From Saccharomyces mikatae IFO 1815 (lineage: Eukaryota > Ascomycota > Saccharomycetes > Saccharomycetales > Saccharomycetaceae): 64,000 nt of DNA. The position numbers were made by a program, and so were the translations under genes. The stretch is taken from contig NC_079259.1 in the NCBI RefSeq assembly GCF_947241705.1, positions 248,001 to 312,000 on the forward strand, given 5' to 3'. Within the stretch, counting starts at the first letter, position 1, and the number at the start of each line of letters is the position of its first letter. The notes below the pieces were generated by a model, which had not been told where the DNA came from, did no database searches, and was given only the letters and a program-made list of their open reading frames with translations. Positions 32,133 to 41,950 of the stretch are shown in pieces.

Positions 32133-33497
32133 TTATTCCAGACGCTCCATCACAATATTTCCTGATGGGTATATGCCACCAGCGTCAGATATTTTGGTAG
32201 ATGGATCGAGCTCTCTTCTTGGTACTGGCGTGATCAATTTAAACCCATACTGGTGTTGATAGTTAGCAGGGTGTTCAACAAACGGAGTATGCCCTTCTGA
32301 ATCCAATAAGCCACGTAACTGTAGTTCTACGAATGCATAGATTTCTTCTGTTGGTAAAGAAGCGTCGAATTTTCTCACTAATCTCTGGCCATTTTCCAAC
32401 CTGATCGCCACTTTGCTTGCATCTTTACCAGGAGACGGTTCAGGTTTCAGCTGCCCCTTTCTCCACAAGAGCCATTGATTTTCTATTCTTTCGTGCTCTC
32501 GTTCCCTTTGTTCTCTTTGAATCTGTTCCGATCTTTCTGACTCTCTCTGTTGATCACGTCTCAAAGAATCTTGGTATCTCGAATCCTGTTGTTGCCTTAT
32601 CAATCTCTGCATTTCAACATTCTGCCTTTGTTGGCGCAATTGAATCAGTCGAGGATAATTCTTGGAGAATATAGTCTCCAAATCTTGAGGCATATAGTTA
32701 GAAATAGAACCTTCAACTCTCGCAACTAATTCTATTTTCTTTTCCGCTTTTAAGGAAATTATTCCAAGTAAGGGATATTGTCTAATTTTTAGTGCATTTG
32801 AAACCTGTAATCCTTCAGAAGTAGTGACATCACCAAACCATAATAATACCTGGTACTTCCTTATCATGTTAACAAAAGTTTCTGAGCACAGTATTTTATT
32901 AACATAATCCATATGATTATCCAGAAGCGGATCATGCAAATAAATTACTCCAAATTTTACTTGTTCACTACAAGCATCCAATAGTTCAGTATAACTGCTT
33001 TGCATAATACTTTTTAAAAACGTTCCATTTTCTGGATTATACAAGGAGCCAAAACTGAACTGAACTCCACTGTTTTGATTGTTCCTCGCATCTTCACTGT
33101 TTCTATTATCGTCAATGTTTCCATTAGCTTCGGAACACGTTACAATTTGAGATTCGTTTTCTAAATTTTCTAAGAGACAATTTAACTGAGAACTATGATC
33201 TAGCAAACGATTGTGCTTTCTCTGGTAGAATCCATGAAATCTTAACAAAGGTTTCAAAAGACGTGAACTTCGGATTATGAAATTCAATAAGTAATAAAGA
33301 ACTATCAGGGGAGCTTGGAAGAGAAAGTGAAGTACCGACTTTGTGTATCTATCCCGGTTCTGTGTTGGTTCGTTTGCACTGTTATTTTGATCATCTGCTC
33401 TTCCATTCATATCAGTAGGTGGTTCTTCCCTAAAAGCTCCTGGAATCTGAATAAAGGGCTCCTCATTATTTCCAAAAGTCTGTCTAAATAAGTCCAT
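32133..33497 (-). CDS. UBX3: UBX-domain Cdc48 adaptor Ubx3
   Basis: Ubx3 is a membrane-associated UBX protein (a FAF2/UBXD8-like relative) that binds Cdc48 and is linked to clathrin-mediated endocytosis in S. cerevisiae. The ATG at 33497 gives 454 residues (S. cerevisiae 455, recalled). Open codons upstream have no ATG. A hydrophobic hairpin at about residues 55-78 ([16 protein letters not shown]) is the likely membrane insertion. A thioredoxin-like UAS domain covers about 160-280. A long charged Gln/Arg/Glu coiled coil lies at about 285-345, and the UBX domain at about 360-454, including [18 protein letters not shown]1 lies upstream on the same strand. Confidence 0.94.
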   Translation of the reverse strand: MDLFRQTFGNNEEPFIQIPGAFREEPPTDMNGRADDQNNSANEPTQNRDRYTKSVLHFLFQAPLIVLYYLLNFIIRSSRLLKPLLRFHGFYQRKHNRLLDHSSQLNCLLENLENESQIVTCSEANGNIDDNRNSEDARNNQNSGVQFSFGSLYNPENGTFLKSIMQSSYTELLDACSEQVKFGVIYLHDPLLDNHMDYVNKILCSETFVNMIRKYQVLLWFGDVTTSEGLQVSNALKIRQYPLLGIISLKAEKKIELVARVEGSISNYMPQDLETIFSKNYPRLIQLRQQRQNVEMQRLIRQQQDSRYQDSLRRDQQRESERSEQIQREQREREHERIENQWLLWRKGQLKPEPSPGKDASKVAIRLENGQRLVRKFDASLPTEEIYAFVELQLRGLLDSEGHTPFVEHPANYQHQYGFKLITPVPRRELDPSTKISDAGGIYPSGNIVMERLE

Positions 33498-33769
33498 GCT
33501 TATAAGATAATCGTAAATTTTAGTCAAACTATCTAGTAGAATGATAAGTAAGAAAACTTAGAATAAGATAGCTTGGTTCATCCGTTATAATAGACAAGGG
33601 TATATTATATGCCTTATTACGATTTCGCTCTGATAATGTCGTTTTAAAAAGCGGTAACCGAAGTGTCGAATAAGCATTAACAAAACCACCAAGTGAAATG
33701 GAAGTAGTTAAAATATAAGAGATTACCAAAAACTAAAGATAGGTACATAGATGTGTTATATGGATGATA

Positions 33770-35062
33770 TTAAGGAGGTAAACCGGAATCAAAGTAGTGT
33801 ATAAATCTTCTTACGTTTTCTGTTGGTAAACCGTAGACAGGGTTGACATCGGTAAGTTCTGATGACACAATTTGACGGTTTGGAATACATTTGATTTTAT
33901 GTGGAGGATCATTAGAAGCGCAAGTGTATAAACTCTCAGTCACTGCGAGTCCTAATAGGCAATAATTTGTATGGTAGAAATCAGAGTGAGCTCCTGGTTT
34001 ATCTCTCAAGCCAGGCTGTTCTTTTTCTTGACAACATAATAGTATATATTCCCGGAGAGCATTTTTATCAAAACACTGGCCATACCCTAATGCCTCAAGT
34101 ATGGCAGCTGAGGCCCCAACCCAAAAACTGTAGCAACCATCGACAAGTTTGTTGCTTCTTCCGCAAAATCCTCGCTCTTCTTGTAGCTGACGAGCACTAC
34201 ACCACTCTAATAGTTTTTCTACATTAATCACATTCAAAGATCTTAGAATAGCTAGACTTGCTGTAGCACAGAAAGTATACCCTCCGTGTGCTTCGTCTAC
34301 GTGAGGACAACTGCCGAATCCACCCTCATAGCTTTGACATTCTTTCAAATAACCCAATACACCTTCAGTAAGTTCATCTGTAAGGATATTTAATAGTGCT
34401 GCAATGCTTAAGGCACAGTATATACCTCTTGTGTCTACCTCTCCAACTTCCAAACAGGTCTTAAATCCTCCATTAGGTTCTTTCAAAGACAGCAGCCATT
34501 CGTAAATTCTTCTCCGGTCAATTCTGTCCCAGCAGCCATCTATATTATCACAAAGTGATAAAACGTTAATTGCAGCATATGTACTGGCCAAATGAGGTAA
34601 TTGCCCTGGTCCTCCACCAAAGGGTCCTCCTGAACTACTAATGGAAAAAAGCTTATTCACAATTTTTCTTTTGACACCGTCTGAAAGCCAGTCTTTGTCC
34701 ATCACCTTCAAAGAATTAGCAATCCAATATAGCATCCATGGTTGAGAAGCATCTAGTGCGGTCATTTGTGGAGGTAACGAAATTTCAAAGGCAACATCTA
34801 AGTACATCTTGTGGAACTCTTTCGTGAGAGTGGGTCCGTCAGGGTTTCTACCATTTTCATATATCTCTAACACACTTTGTAGTACTTCATGCCGTGCTTC
34901 AGTTGTGACCGTCTCCAATTCTTTCAACAATGGTTGGATTGTGTGACTTGTATCTAAATCGGTCAGATCGACGACTTTCTCCATTACTGGTCTCTTTCTT
35001 CCTAATAAAGCTGTGTTTATAAATTTAGCCCTAGCTATGGATCTTCCTACCCTCTGTCGCAT
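33770..35062 (-). CDS. RAM1: Protein farnesyltransferase beta subunit Ram1
   Basis: Ram1 pairs with Ram2 to farnesylate CaaX proteins such as Ras and a-factor. The 430 residues (S. cerevisiae 431, recalled) contain the repeated prenyltransferase alpha-alpha barrel motifs: GGPGQLPHLASTYAAI, GGFKTCLEVGEVDTRGIYCAL, GGFGSCPHVDEAHGGYTFCA, RGFCGRSNKLVDGCYSFWVG and the final HSDFYHTNYCLLGL. The zinc ligands are visible as the Asp and Cys of LVDGCYSFW (about 307-309) and the His of FYHTNY. The ATG at 35062 is the first in frame. It is divergent from NUR1. Confidence 0.97.
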   Translation of the reverse strand: MRQRVGRSIARAKFINTALLGRKRPVMEKVVDLTDLDTSHTIQPLLKELETVTTEARHEVLQSVLEIYENGRNPDGPTLTKEFHKMYLDVAFEISLPPQMTALDASQPWMLYWIANSLKVMDKDWLSDGVKRKIVNKLFSISSSGGPFGGGPGQLPHLASTYAAINVLSLCDNIDGCWDRIDRRRIYEWLLSLKEPNGGFKTCLEVGEVDTRGIYCALSIAALLNILTDELTEGVLGYLKECQSYEGGFGSCPHVDEAHGGYTFCATASLAILRSLNVINVEKLLEWCSARQLQEERGFCGRSNKLVDGCYSFWVGASAAILEALGYGQCFDKNALREYILLCCQEKEQPGLRDKPGAHSDFYHTNYCLLGLAVTESLYTCASNDPPHKIKCIPNRQIVSSELTDVNPVYGLPTENVRRFIHYFDSGLPP

Positions 35063-35546
35063 ACGCTTTGATTACTTTAGGTTTTATAGGCAATGCAGTT
35101 GTTTGTTCATAGGAACGGCGATGAAATGGACCCTTGCTTGGTATCTCAGTCACTTTCGCGTGTTTTAGTTTGAAACTTCTCAATGAGGCAGCTGCTTATG
35201 TGAAAGAAATTTAACTGCGAGACAAGACAGTCTCCTTCCTATTTTCACCACTGACCAGAGATAGTTGAAGAGGAAACGATAATCAAGGTACGAGTGTATT
35301 GAGTCGTGAGTTTGATTAGGGCAGAGACGGATATAGTGATCCCTTACATTAGCGGAAGTAGGGAAAAATAGCCCAGCAATAAACAAAGAAAAGAGTCGTT
35401 ACTATACTGAAAACCATAACTCCATCAAAACAGGTGGTACATTTTTTCTAGTTTGATTTAGCAGCACTTATAGGGCAGCGAAAGGAACACCCTGGCGAAC
35501 TTTACTGTGAATTGAGAAGCTTTACGTATAAAAAATCAGCAGTGAA
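35063..35546. promoter_or_regulatory. Divergent promoter region, RAM1 / NUR1
   Basis: The 484 bp gap holds a TTTCGCG element at 35154-35160, the reverse complement of the SBF consensus CRCGAAA. A T-rich stretch lies at about 35442-35449. I see no RNA gene here. Confidence 0.4.
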
Positions 35547-36995
35547 ATGGATTCAAATGGAGAGATAAATGACCTATATAGTCATTCGGAGTTGATTAAT
35601 GAAGAAACGGAATCAAAACTGGCATGGGTTAAGAGGTGGTATCAGCTAATCGCCTCCCCTTTAGATTTGCAGCTAGTAATAAATGAAAAGTTGGAGATGA
35701 TAGATTGGGATGCGTATGCCAAAAGCCTAGCTAAGCCATTAGGGAACTTTTTAACGACACTTTTTTTTATCATGAGACTCTTACAAGACAATTTGATCAA
35801 GCCCAATTATTACAAGCTTAATGTCAAGTCAGACGCTTTCGATCTTTCCAAATCTAGCAAATTAAAAGAGTTTGATCATTTATGGGAAATATCTTCTAGT
35901 TTTCAAAATGGTAATCAATTTTATGCTTTTCAATCTTTTTATTTCATTACTCTCAGATTTATGGATAATCTTTTTAAATGTGCTATTATAATCTTTTTGT
36001 CCCTAAACCTTTATCTAACTTATAGATTCATGTTTGGATATTTTAAAACTTATAATTTATTCCATTTGAGAAAGGAGTTCAATTCTTCAAACCTAACTAA
36101 ACATAACCTGAGTTACTTGAGTAAAGAATACTATGAAGATGTTTACAAAAAGTCATTGTGGTCTATGTTAAAGCATTTTTTTAAAGGATCTGGCGATGAT
36201 ACACCTCATATTGATCAAGATGATGATGAAATATTCTATCAGTTAAAAAAATGGACTCCGACCAAGTTTATGATTAATCTTTTTGTATCGTTCTCACCAA
36301 CAGCGATTGTATTTTTGAGCCTTTCCGATGTTTCGTTTACCACTGTGATTGCTTTGATCTTACATCAATATATCTTAGATTATGTCATAACTAATAGATT
36401 CCAAAGAAGTGTGGAAGATGAGTTGATCTTATCAAGTGCAGCTTTGCAAGAATATGAAGACAAGCATATAATGTCACGAATAAATCAATATAGTAGCAAG
36501 GACACCATATCATCTAGTAGAGGCGCTAAATCTAAAACACCAAGAATATTCACCACTCATTCATTACGTGGAGAAGAAATTAGAGAGGTATATAATTACA
36601 AAAAAAAGGAATTTGAGGTATTGCCTAAAATAACTGACAATTGGCGAGGACCCCGAGAAGCCAGAGTAAAAAACTTTGAAGGCATTTCTCAAGTATTCGG
36701 TAATGACATCCATTCTTTTGATTCCCAGCTTTCTTCCCAGCTCTACCCATATTTCGGCGAGAAATTTCCAAACAATGAATATATTAGATTAACATCAAAA
36801 CAAAATTCAAAGAAGGATGAAGCTTACCTGCCAAATCAAGACCAGAATACATCAAAATCTTTGAGCCCTTTAAGAAAAACACCCTTGAGCACAAGACAGA
36901 AAAGTTTTGAAGGTTCAGAATTGAATGCATTGAATAGAGATGGTATCAAGGTCATTCTTTGCTCGCCAAAAAAGAAGAACATTAACAAAGAATAG
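35547..36995 (+). CDS. NUR1: Inner nuclear membrane protein Nur1
   Basis: Nur1 forms the CLIP complex with Heh1 (Src1), anchoring rDNA to the nuclear periphery and supporting rDNA silencing. The 482 residues (S. cerevisiae 484, recalled) show hydrophobic segments at about 145-168 (CAIIIFLSLNLYLTYRFMF) and about 245-280 (two further helices), on either side of a charged nucleoplasmic loop. The basic C-terminal third (about 310-482) is Ser/Lys-rich with SP/TP motifs that fit cell-cycle phosphorylation. The first ATG at 35547 is used. It converges with ASM4. Confidence 0.92.
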   Translation: MDSNGEINDLYSHSELINEETESKLAWVKRWYQLIASPLDLQLVINEKLEMIDWDAYAKSLAKPLGNFLTTLFFIMRLLQDNLIKPNYYKLNVKSDAFDLSKSSKLKEFDHLWEISSSFQNGNQFYAFQSFYFITLRFMDNLFKCAIIIFLSLNLYLTYRFMFGYFKTYNLFHLRKEFNSSNLTKHNLSYLSKEYYEDVYKKSLWSMLKHFFKGSGDDTPHIDQDDDEIFYQLKKWTPTKFMINLFVSFSPTAIVFLSLSDVSFTTVIALILHQYILDYVITNRFQRSVEDELILSSAALQEYEDKHIMSRINQYSSKDTISSSRGAKSKTPRIFTTHSLRGEEIREVYNYKKKEFEVLPKITDNWRGPREARVKNFEGISQVFGNDIHSFDSQLSSQLYPYFGEKFPNNEYIRLTSKQNSKKDEAYLPNQDQNTSKSLSPLRKTPLSTRQKSFEGSELNALNRDGIKVILCSPKKKNINKE

Positions 36996-37151
36996 AAGAA
37001 ATGTCTCAATTATTTCGAATTATATATAGGTAAGTAAAAAAATAATAATACAATGCCGTTTATAATATTCTCAATAGTTGCCAGGACAATCACATATCGT
37101 GATATACTTGAAACTCTGAAATTTTATAGGTGATTAGTTGATCAATGTCTG

Positions 37152-38729
37152 TTATAGATCATTCCAACCAAATAACCAATTACTTAGTTTATGCATGAAG
37201 CCAGCAGGTTCGTTATTTCTATAACTCTCTTCATTCAGGCGCATTTTGGATTCTAAATTCTGCAGTACGGTCGGAATTTTCGAGTTGAGGCTTGTGTTGT
37301 GGATGGATAACAATTTCTCATCCATTCCATCTAATTGCTTTTTGAGAGAATTTGTCTTTTTGGGGCTTGGAAAGATTATTCCCTTACCAATATTTACTGC
37401 AGAAAAGTTGACGTCTTTTCTTAGCAGAGCATCGTTGGTTAGCAATATGTTGGACGGGGACGGAGTGCTCGATGTCGATGATGTCGAAGGGCTCTGATAC
37501 ATAGGAACATTAAATTCCCCAATGTCATCAATGTTATCAATTTTGCAACCGGCTAGTTGCTCTACCACGTCCCTGGAATATGGGATACAACCAATTAAAG
37601 CGCCGTGGAATATGCTTCCATTTTCTTGTAATGCTCTCAAAGCACAAGATGGAGAATTATAAGTGAGTTTGACCCAACTTTCACCGGTGAATATTGGATA
37701 TTTTCTGTTACTCAATTCATCATCTCTACCTTTAAAAGTAATGGATTTGTTAGCAGCAGAATCACTTTGTTCACTGCTTGTATCGCTATTGTGGAGTATT
37801 CTGAAGGAGTTTGGGCTGAGCCCGCGACTCAAACGCAAAACCTGAAAATCCTCCATAATGGGACCAAAATGGGAAAAGTGCTCAATCAGTTCATTGGAAA
37901 TTGATTCGGGGTAACCAAATACGACAACTGCACTTAAGTTTGTAGATTTGATAGAGATTTCGTGAGCCTTGTTAATGTTTGTATCCGCAGTATTGTAATT
38001 GTTATCTGAATGACTATTTTCAATGTTTGCTATTCTAACGTAAGAGTCTTTGTCAAAAACATTTGGAGTGTTCTTGGAATCATAGGCTGGGCTATTTATT
38101 TTTTTGGATGTAAATTTATTGGAAACAAATTGGGTTGTTAAAGACGGAATAGAACCGAATTCATCCTCACGTTGCCAGTCCTGTAAAGTAACGGTGGGTG
38201 GAATATCGTTGAAATTTGTTAAGAAGGAATTGATATCATTAGTAACCGCTGATTTGCTTCCTTCATTATGTTTGGAATCCTGATTCTGCTTACTGAAGCT
38301 TCTCATTGTAGTATTGATAGAAGATGAATCATCATTTTGATTAATGTCAGATGAACAGTTTTGCTTTGTTGTTTTCCTTCTTATCACCGTATGAGGAGTG
38401 AACCTTTTTTTTGGATCATTCACCCAACTAGGATTACTTCCCTGACTATGATGGTTTGTGTTGTCGCTGTTATTACTTATGTTATTATTGTTGTTGATGC
38501 TATTACTAATAATATCGCTACTGTTATTATTGATGTTTACGGTATTGGTAAGTGAGGTACCAAATCTTGAAGGGCCTGTACCAAAAGATGCGCTAAATTG
38601 GGAACGTTGCTGTTGCTGTTGAAGTGACGGCGGCTGTAGTGGAGCCTGAAACATCTGAGTGTTTTGTGGTGGTTGTGATGTAAGGCTTGCAAGCCCGCTA
38701 TTGTTGTTGCTCGAATGTACTCCAAACAT
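37152..38729 (-). CDS. ASM4: Nuclear pore protein Asm4 (Nup59)
   Basis: Asm4/Nup59 is an Nup35-type nucleoporin that links the pore scaffold (Nup170) to the membrane and is the paralogue of Nup53. The 525 residues (S. cerevisiae 528, recalled) start with a Gln/Asn/Ser-rich low-complexity region including a run of SNSINNNNNISNNS type at about 75-95. The RRM-like Nup53/35 dimerisation domain (MPPN) covers about 263-390 with VVVFGYPESI and SWVKLTYNSPSCALRALQENG. The last residues (FMHKLSNWLFGWNDL) form an amphipathic membrane-binding helix. The ATG at 38729 is the first in frame. Confidence 0.95.
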   Translation of the reverse strand: MFGVHSSNNNSGLASLTSQPPQNTQMFQAPLQPPSLQQQQQRSQFSASFGTGPSRFGTSLTNTVNINNNSSDIISNSINNNNNISNNSDNTNHHSQGSNPSWVNDPKKRFTPHTVIRRKTTKQNCSSDINQNDDSSSINTTMRSFSKQNQDSKHNEGSKSAVTNDINSFLTNFNDIPPTVTLQDWQREDEFGSIPSLTTQFVSNKFTSKKINSPAYDSKNTPNVFDKDSYVRIANIENSHSDNNYNTADTNINKAHEISIKSTNLSAVVVFGYPESISNELIEHFSHFGPIMEDFQVLRLSRGLSPNSFRILHNSDTSSEQSDSAANKSITFKGRDDELSNRKYPIFTGESWVKLTYNSPSCALRALQENGSIFHGALIGCIPYSRDVVEQLAGCKIDNIDDIGEFNVPMYQSPSTSSTSSTPSPSNILLTNDALLRKDVNFSAVNIGKGIIFPSPKKTNSLKKQLDGMDEKLLSIHNTSLNSKIPTVLQNLESKMRLNEESYRNNEPAGFMHKLSNWLFGWNDL

Positions 38730-38941
38730 TTCAAATGTGCAGTTCCGTATTTAACACGTTACAGAGAAGAAAATAGGTGCAAATAAAACGTTAGATAAAA
38801 AGCAACAAAATATACCTATCTTATCAGGCAATAGAAGATTCAAAGGTATGCGTTTGTTATTTGCAATGCTTCGAACCTACCTCTGCAAACACTAGTACTC
38901 CTTCAAACAAAAATTTTCCAGGACCAGTTTTTTTCTATGCC

Positions 38942-39727
38942 CTACACAAAGCGTTTTCCGGGTAGTGCTGCAGCTGTCCTATTGGTGTTACCGGTTTGGT
39001 TATTCTTCATCAGCCGATGATAATCCTCTCTCATCTTGACGTATCCCAGATGGATCTTCCCCAGGAAGTGGTCAGCGAGCCTTCTGTCTGTGTCTAAACG
39101 TGATAGATACGCCCCGCACACCTCGCAGACCTGTAACTTTTGTTGAGCACTCTGACCAACGTTCTCCGTGATGTTTCTAACACGTTTGGCAACGTCTTTC
39201 CTTTTGCTCATTAGTTCTTGCAACTTCACCGACTGTAGCATGCCCATAGTGACTTCATCTGCATGGATCAAAGAATCAATCTCTTGTCCCATTAGACCTA
39301 TCCGCGCATCCAAGACATCCAGTTCTTCAGTCACCTGCTGGATCTTCATTCGTTCCTCGGCGGTATGCTTTAAACTCTGCAACGCCAGAGATATCTGGCC
39401 ATTACACTCGTTAACAAATCGAGACAGGATGGCAAGGTATTCCCTTTCGAATTCGGGAAATGTCTTGCCCTGCTTGATCTCTCTTTCGTACTGGATTTTA
39501 TGCTTGGCCAGATGGATCTGCGGGCACTTTCCCAAGCTTTGCTTGGTGCCCTGGAACAGATCGTAGGGACATTCCCCTACAAGGTATGACTTGCAGATCT
39601 TGGGGTCGTGCAGTCCGAGGTCTCTCTTTTGGTGCGAATATCTGTTGTGGCGGAAACTAAAGTCCCTGCCCATTAACTGCTCGACGAGCTTGCGTTGTTC
39701 TGCGGCTGGTGTTGACATAGTAGACAT
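38942..39727 (-). CDS. LUC7: U1 snRNP protein Luc7
   Basis: Luc7 is a U1 snRNP subunit that stabilises the U1-5' splice-site helix. From the ATG at 39727 the protein has 261 residues, the S. cerevisiae length (MSTMSTPAAEQRK). The first zinc finger, CCCH-type, lies at about 45-68 (CKSYLVGECPYD...CPQIH), and the second, C2H2-type, at about 200-225 (CEVCGAYLS...HFLGKIH). A helical coiled-coil segment of about 110-190 lies between them. The frame remains open upstream to another ATG at 39775, adding 16 residues, so the true start is uncertain. It is divergent from the YDL086W orthologue. Confidence 0.94.
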   Translation of the reverse strand: MSTMSTPAAEQRKLVEQLMGRDFSFRHNRYSHQKRDLGLHDPKICKSYLVGECPYDLFQGTKQSLGKCPQIHLAKHKIQYEREIKQGKTFPEFEREYLAILSRFVNECNGQISLALQSLKHTAEERMKIQQVTEELDVLDARIGLMGQEIDSLIHADEVTMGMLQSVKLQELMSKRKDVAKRVRNITENVGQSAQQKLQVCEVCGAYLSRLDTDRRLADHFLGKIHLGYVKMREDYHRLMKNNQTGNTNRTAAALPGKRFV

Positions 39728-39848
39728 ATTGACAATAGTGTGCGGCTCCTTTGGAGTGTTTGAAGCATACTGCATTATATCTTACTTATTCTACAAGTTA
39801 ATGCTCTCTTTTCTCTCTTCTCTAGTGCCTGAAACATCGGCGGTTATT

Positions 39849-39855
39849 CGGGTAA
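39849..39855. promoter_or_regulatory. Reb1 site in LUC7 / YDL086W divergent promoter
   Basis: CGGGTAA (TTACCCG on the other strand) is the core of the general regulatory factor Reb1, which clears nucleosomes. It lies 122 bp from the LUC7 start within the 430 bp gap 39728-40157. I see nothing else notable in the gap. Confidence 0.55.
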
Positions 39856-40157
39856 TACATTGGCATGTCGTTATTACAGTGGAGCATACGACTAACTGAT
39901 ACGTATTAACCAGGTTCTCCAACTGTATCATGTACCAAATCACCCTGATGTTTGACTAACAGCACCCACTGGTTTTGATGTGCCTTCCAGTCGGTGTTTC
40001 CTGCCATCTCTTTAGCATTTTCCAGTGTTGCTGGATGCTTTACGAAGAACAAAGGGAAATTTTATCGGCAAAGCGTCACAGGGAGGAACTATATAAAAGA
40101 AGGGTCAGTCAGAAAACGAGGCCGTAAATGATGTGATAGAAGTAAGCAAAACAAACG

Positions 40158-40979
40158 ATGTTGATCACAGAGACCTTCCACGATGTGCAGACATCGTATG
40201 GCACTACTTTGCGTATATACGTGTATTCTCCCAAGATTGCAGGCTACCCGCAGGCTAAGTTTCCTGGCGTAATCCTGTACAGTGAAATCTACCAGGTTAC
40301 GGGGCCTGTCCGTCGTTTTGGGCAAAGAATTGCGTCTGAAGGCTACGTGGTGGTGGCACCTGCTATTTATCACAACTTCATGGGTCCTGAAGCGTTGCCT
40401 TACGACGTGCAGGGCACCGATATCGGTAACGAGTACAAGATCAAGAAGCCGTTAGAGTCTTATGATGAGGACAACAAGCTATGTTGCGATCTGCTTTTCC
40501 AGTTACCGCAGTTTGATGGTAAAAGGGTCGGATCCACAGGGATGTGTTTAGGTGGTCATTTGGCTTTTAGGGCGTTATTGGACAAGAGGGTCACCTGCGC
40601 AACGTGTTTCTTCCCTACGGATATCCATTCAAGAACTTTGGGTCTGGGCCAAGACGACAACTCATTGGAGCGCATTTCCAAGGAGTTGGGTAATAACCAA
40701 GAAATGGTCTTAATCTTCGGGACTGCGGACACCCACGTCGACCCGGAAGGCCGCGACCTGATCAGAAAGACTCTCAGAGACCACGGAGTAAAATTCACGT
40801 TCTTGGAAATCTTGGCTGCCCAGCACGCCTTCATCCGTGACGAGTTCAGCAAGGGTAGGTTCGACTCTGCTATCACCCAAAGTTGTCTCGGCTTCCTGTT
40901 CGAGCAGTTCAACAGGAAACTGAGAATTGACCTAGGTGAATTTGTAGATGATAACACACCACTGGAGCACGTGTGTTGA
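40158..40979 (+). CDS. YDL086W: Dienelactone-hydrolase family protein (YDL086W orthologue)
   Basis: The 273-residue protein matches the carboxymethylenebutenolidase (dienelactone hydrolase) family of alpha/beta-hydrolases. The nucleophile elbow [10 protein letters not shown] at about residues 128-137 carries Cys in place of Ser, as usual in this family. The acid and base are probably the Asp of [11 protein letters not shown] (near 195) and the His of LAAQHAF (near 222). The physiological substrate is not known; S. cerevisiae YDL086W is a putative hydrolase found associated with mitochondria. The length equals S. cerevisiae. The ATG at 40158 is the first in frame. Confidence 0.9.
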   Translation: MLITETFHDVQTSYGTTLRIYVYSPKIAGYPQAKFPGVILYSEIYQVTGPVRRFGQRIASEGYVVVAPAIYHNFMGPEALPYDVQGTDIGNEYKIKKPLESYDEDNKLCCDLLFQLPQFDGKRVGSTGMCLGGHLAFRALLDKRVTCATCFFPTDIHSRTLGLGQDDNSLERISKELGNNQEMVLIFGTADTHVDPEGRDLIRKTLRDHGVKFTFLEILAAQHAFIRDEFSKGRFDSAITQSCLGFLFEQFNRKLRIDLGEFVDDNTPLEHVC

Positions 40980-41171
40980 ATTCCGCCCTCTACTCTACAT
41001 ATGCTAAATACTAAGTAAAGGCACCATATAGAAAAGCCTTTTACCTAAGAAAAAAAACCATGGGAAAGAAAAAGGGCAAAAATTACAGCGTTTTAAAAGT
41101 ACTCTATTCTATATGTATAAAACTACCGCGACCATTACATCCCAGTAAAAACCCATGCAGAAAGCCTCCAT

Positions 41172-41378
41172 CTATCTTCTTGATTGATCGGCTTTCAACT
41201 TCTCGAGCTTCTCAGCCTCTCTTCTAGCATCAGCAGCAGCCTGCTTTTGTCTCAAAATTTCAGCGTCTGACTCCATTCTTTTCTTTGGATCACCATTCTT
41301 TTTCTGGCTCTTGGCCATGTCCTTTTGCTTTTTCAAGTTTTTTTGTCTTGCCAAGTCTCTTTGATTACCTCTAGCCAT
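41172..41378 (-). CDS. YDL085C-A: Small SERF/4F5-like basic protein (YDL085C-A orthologue)
   Basis: The 68-residue, highly charged protein opens with MARGNQRDLARQKNLKKQ, the signature of the 4F5/SERF family of small disordered proteins. In other organisms these modify amyloid assembly or bind nucleic acid. The rest is a helical Lys/Glu/Ala-rich tail. Length and sequence fit S. cerevisiae YDL085C-A. The function in yeast is not established. It converges with the hydrolase gene and is divergent from NDE2. Confidence 0.88.
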   Translation of the reverse strand: MARGNQRDLARQKNLKKQKDMAKSQKKNGDPKKRMESDAEILRQKQAAADARREAEKLEKLKADQSRR

Positions 41379-41950
41379 TGTTAAGGGTGTGTCGTCCTGG
41401 GACGTAAATTGGATCTCTGTGAAGTAGTATTGCCGTAGCCTACGCTAGAAACCTATAACCATACTCTAATAAACGTGGAAACGTTGCCATGGCAAAGACA
41501 AAGGAAGCGGTTTTGAGTGAAATAATAGAAAACAGGTGGCCGGGTAAATCCAACCATTTGTATTGTGTATATTACGCATAAATGCCGAAAACGGTGCTTG
41601 ATTTAGTCATTCCTTATGATGCTATTTATTGTATGTATATATACATATGTCACGCGTTCCTCAGCACCGGTACATGCATTAAGATAGGAGCGTCACAGTA
41701 GCAGGTCATCTCTGACACTTCTTTCCCTAATTTTGTTTTTGTTTTTGTTTTTTTCAAAGGGTTTCTCTACAGCCTAAATGCCTCCCCTAATAAGTCAGCC
41801 CCTCCCTTTGATACTCCATCATTGTCCTGAGTATATATTACAGGTACATAGACACTAGCGGGTGGATTTGTCTTGAGAAGATCGTATCACGAGCTTAGTA
41901 ATAATTTAAAGGCACTAAGGCAGAAACAACTAGTGTATTTTCTTCTTTCG
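41379..41950. promoter_or_regulatory. Divergent promoter region, YDL085C-A / NDE2
   Basis: The 572 bp gap contains a Reb1 core CGGGTAA at 41541-41547, an ACGCGT at 41652-41657, a T-rich GTTTTT run at about 41733-41755 and two STRE pentamers CCCCT at 41784-41788 and 41799-41803, all upstream of NDE2. The STREs fit a respiratory or stress-regulated dehydrogenase (inferred). Confidence 0.5.
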
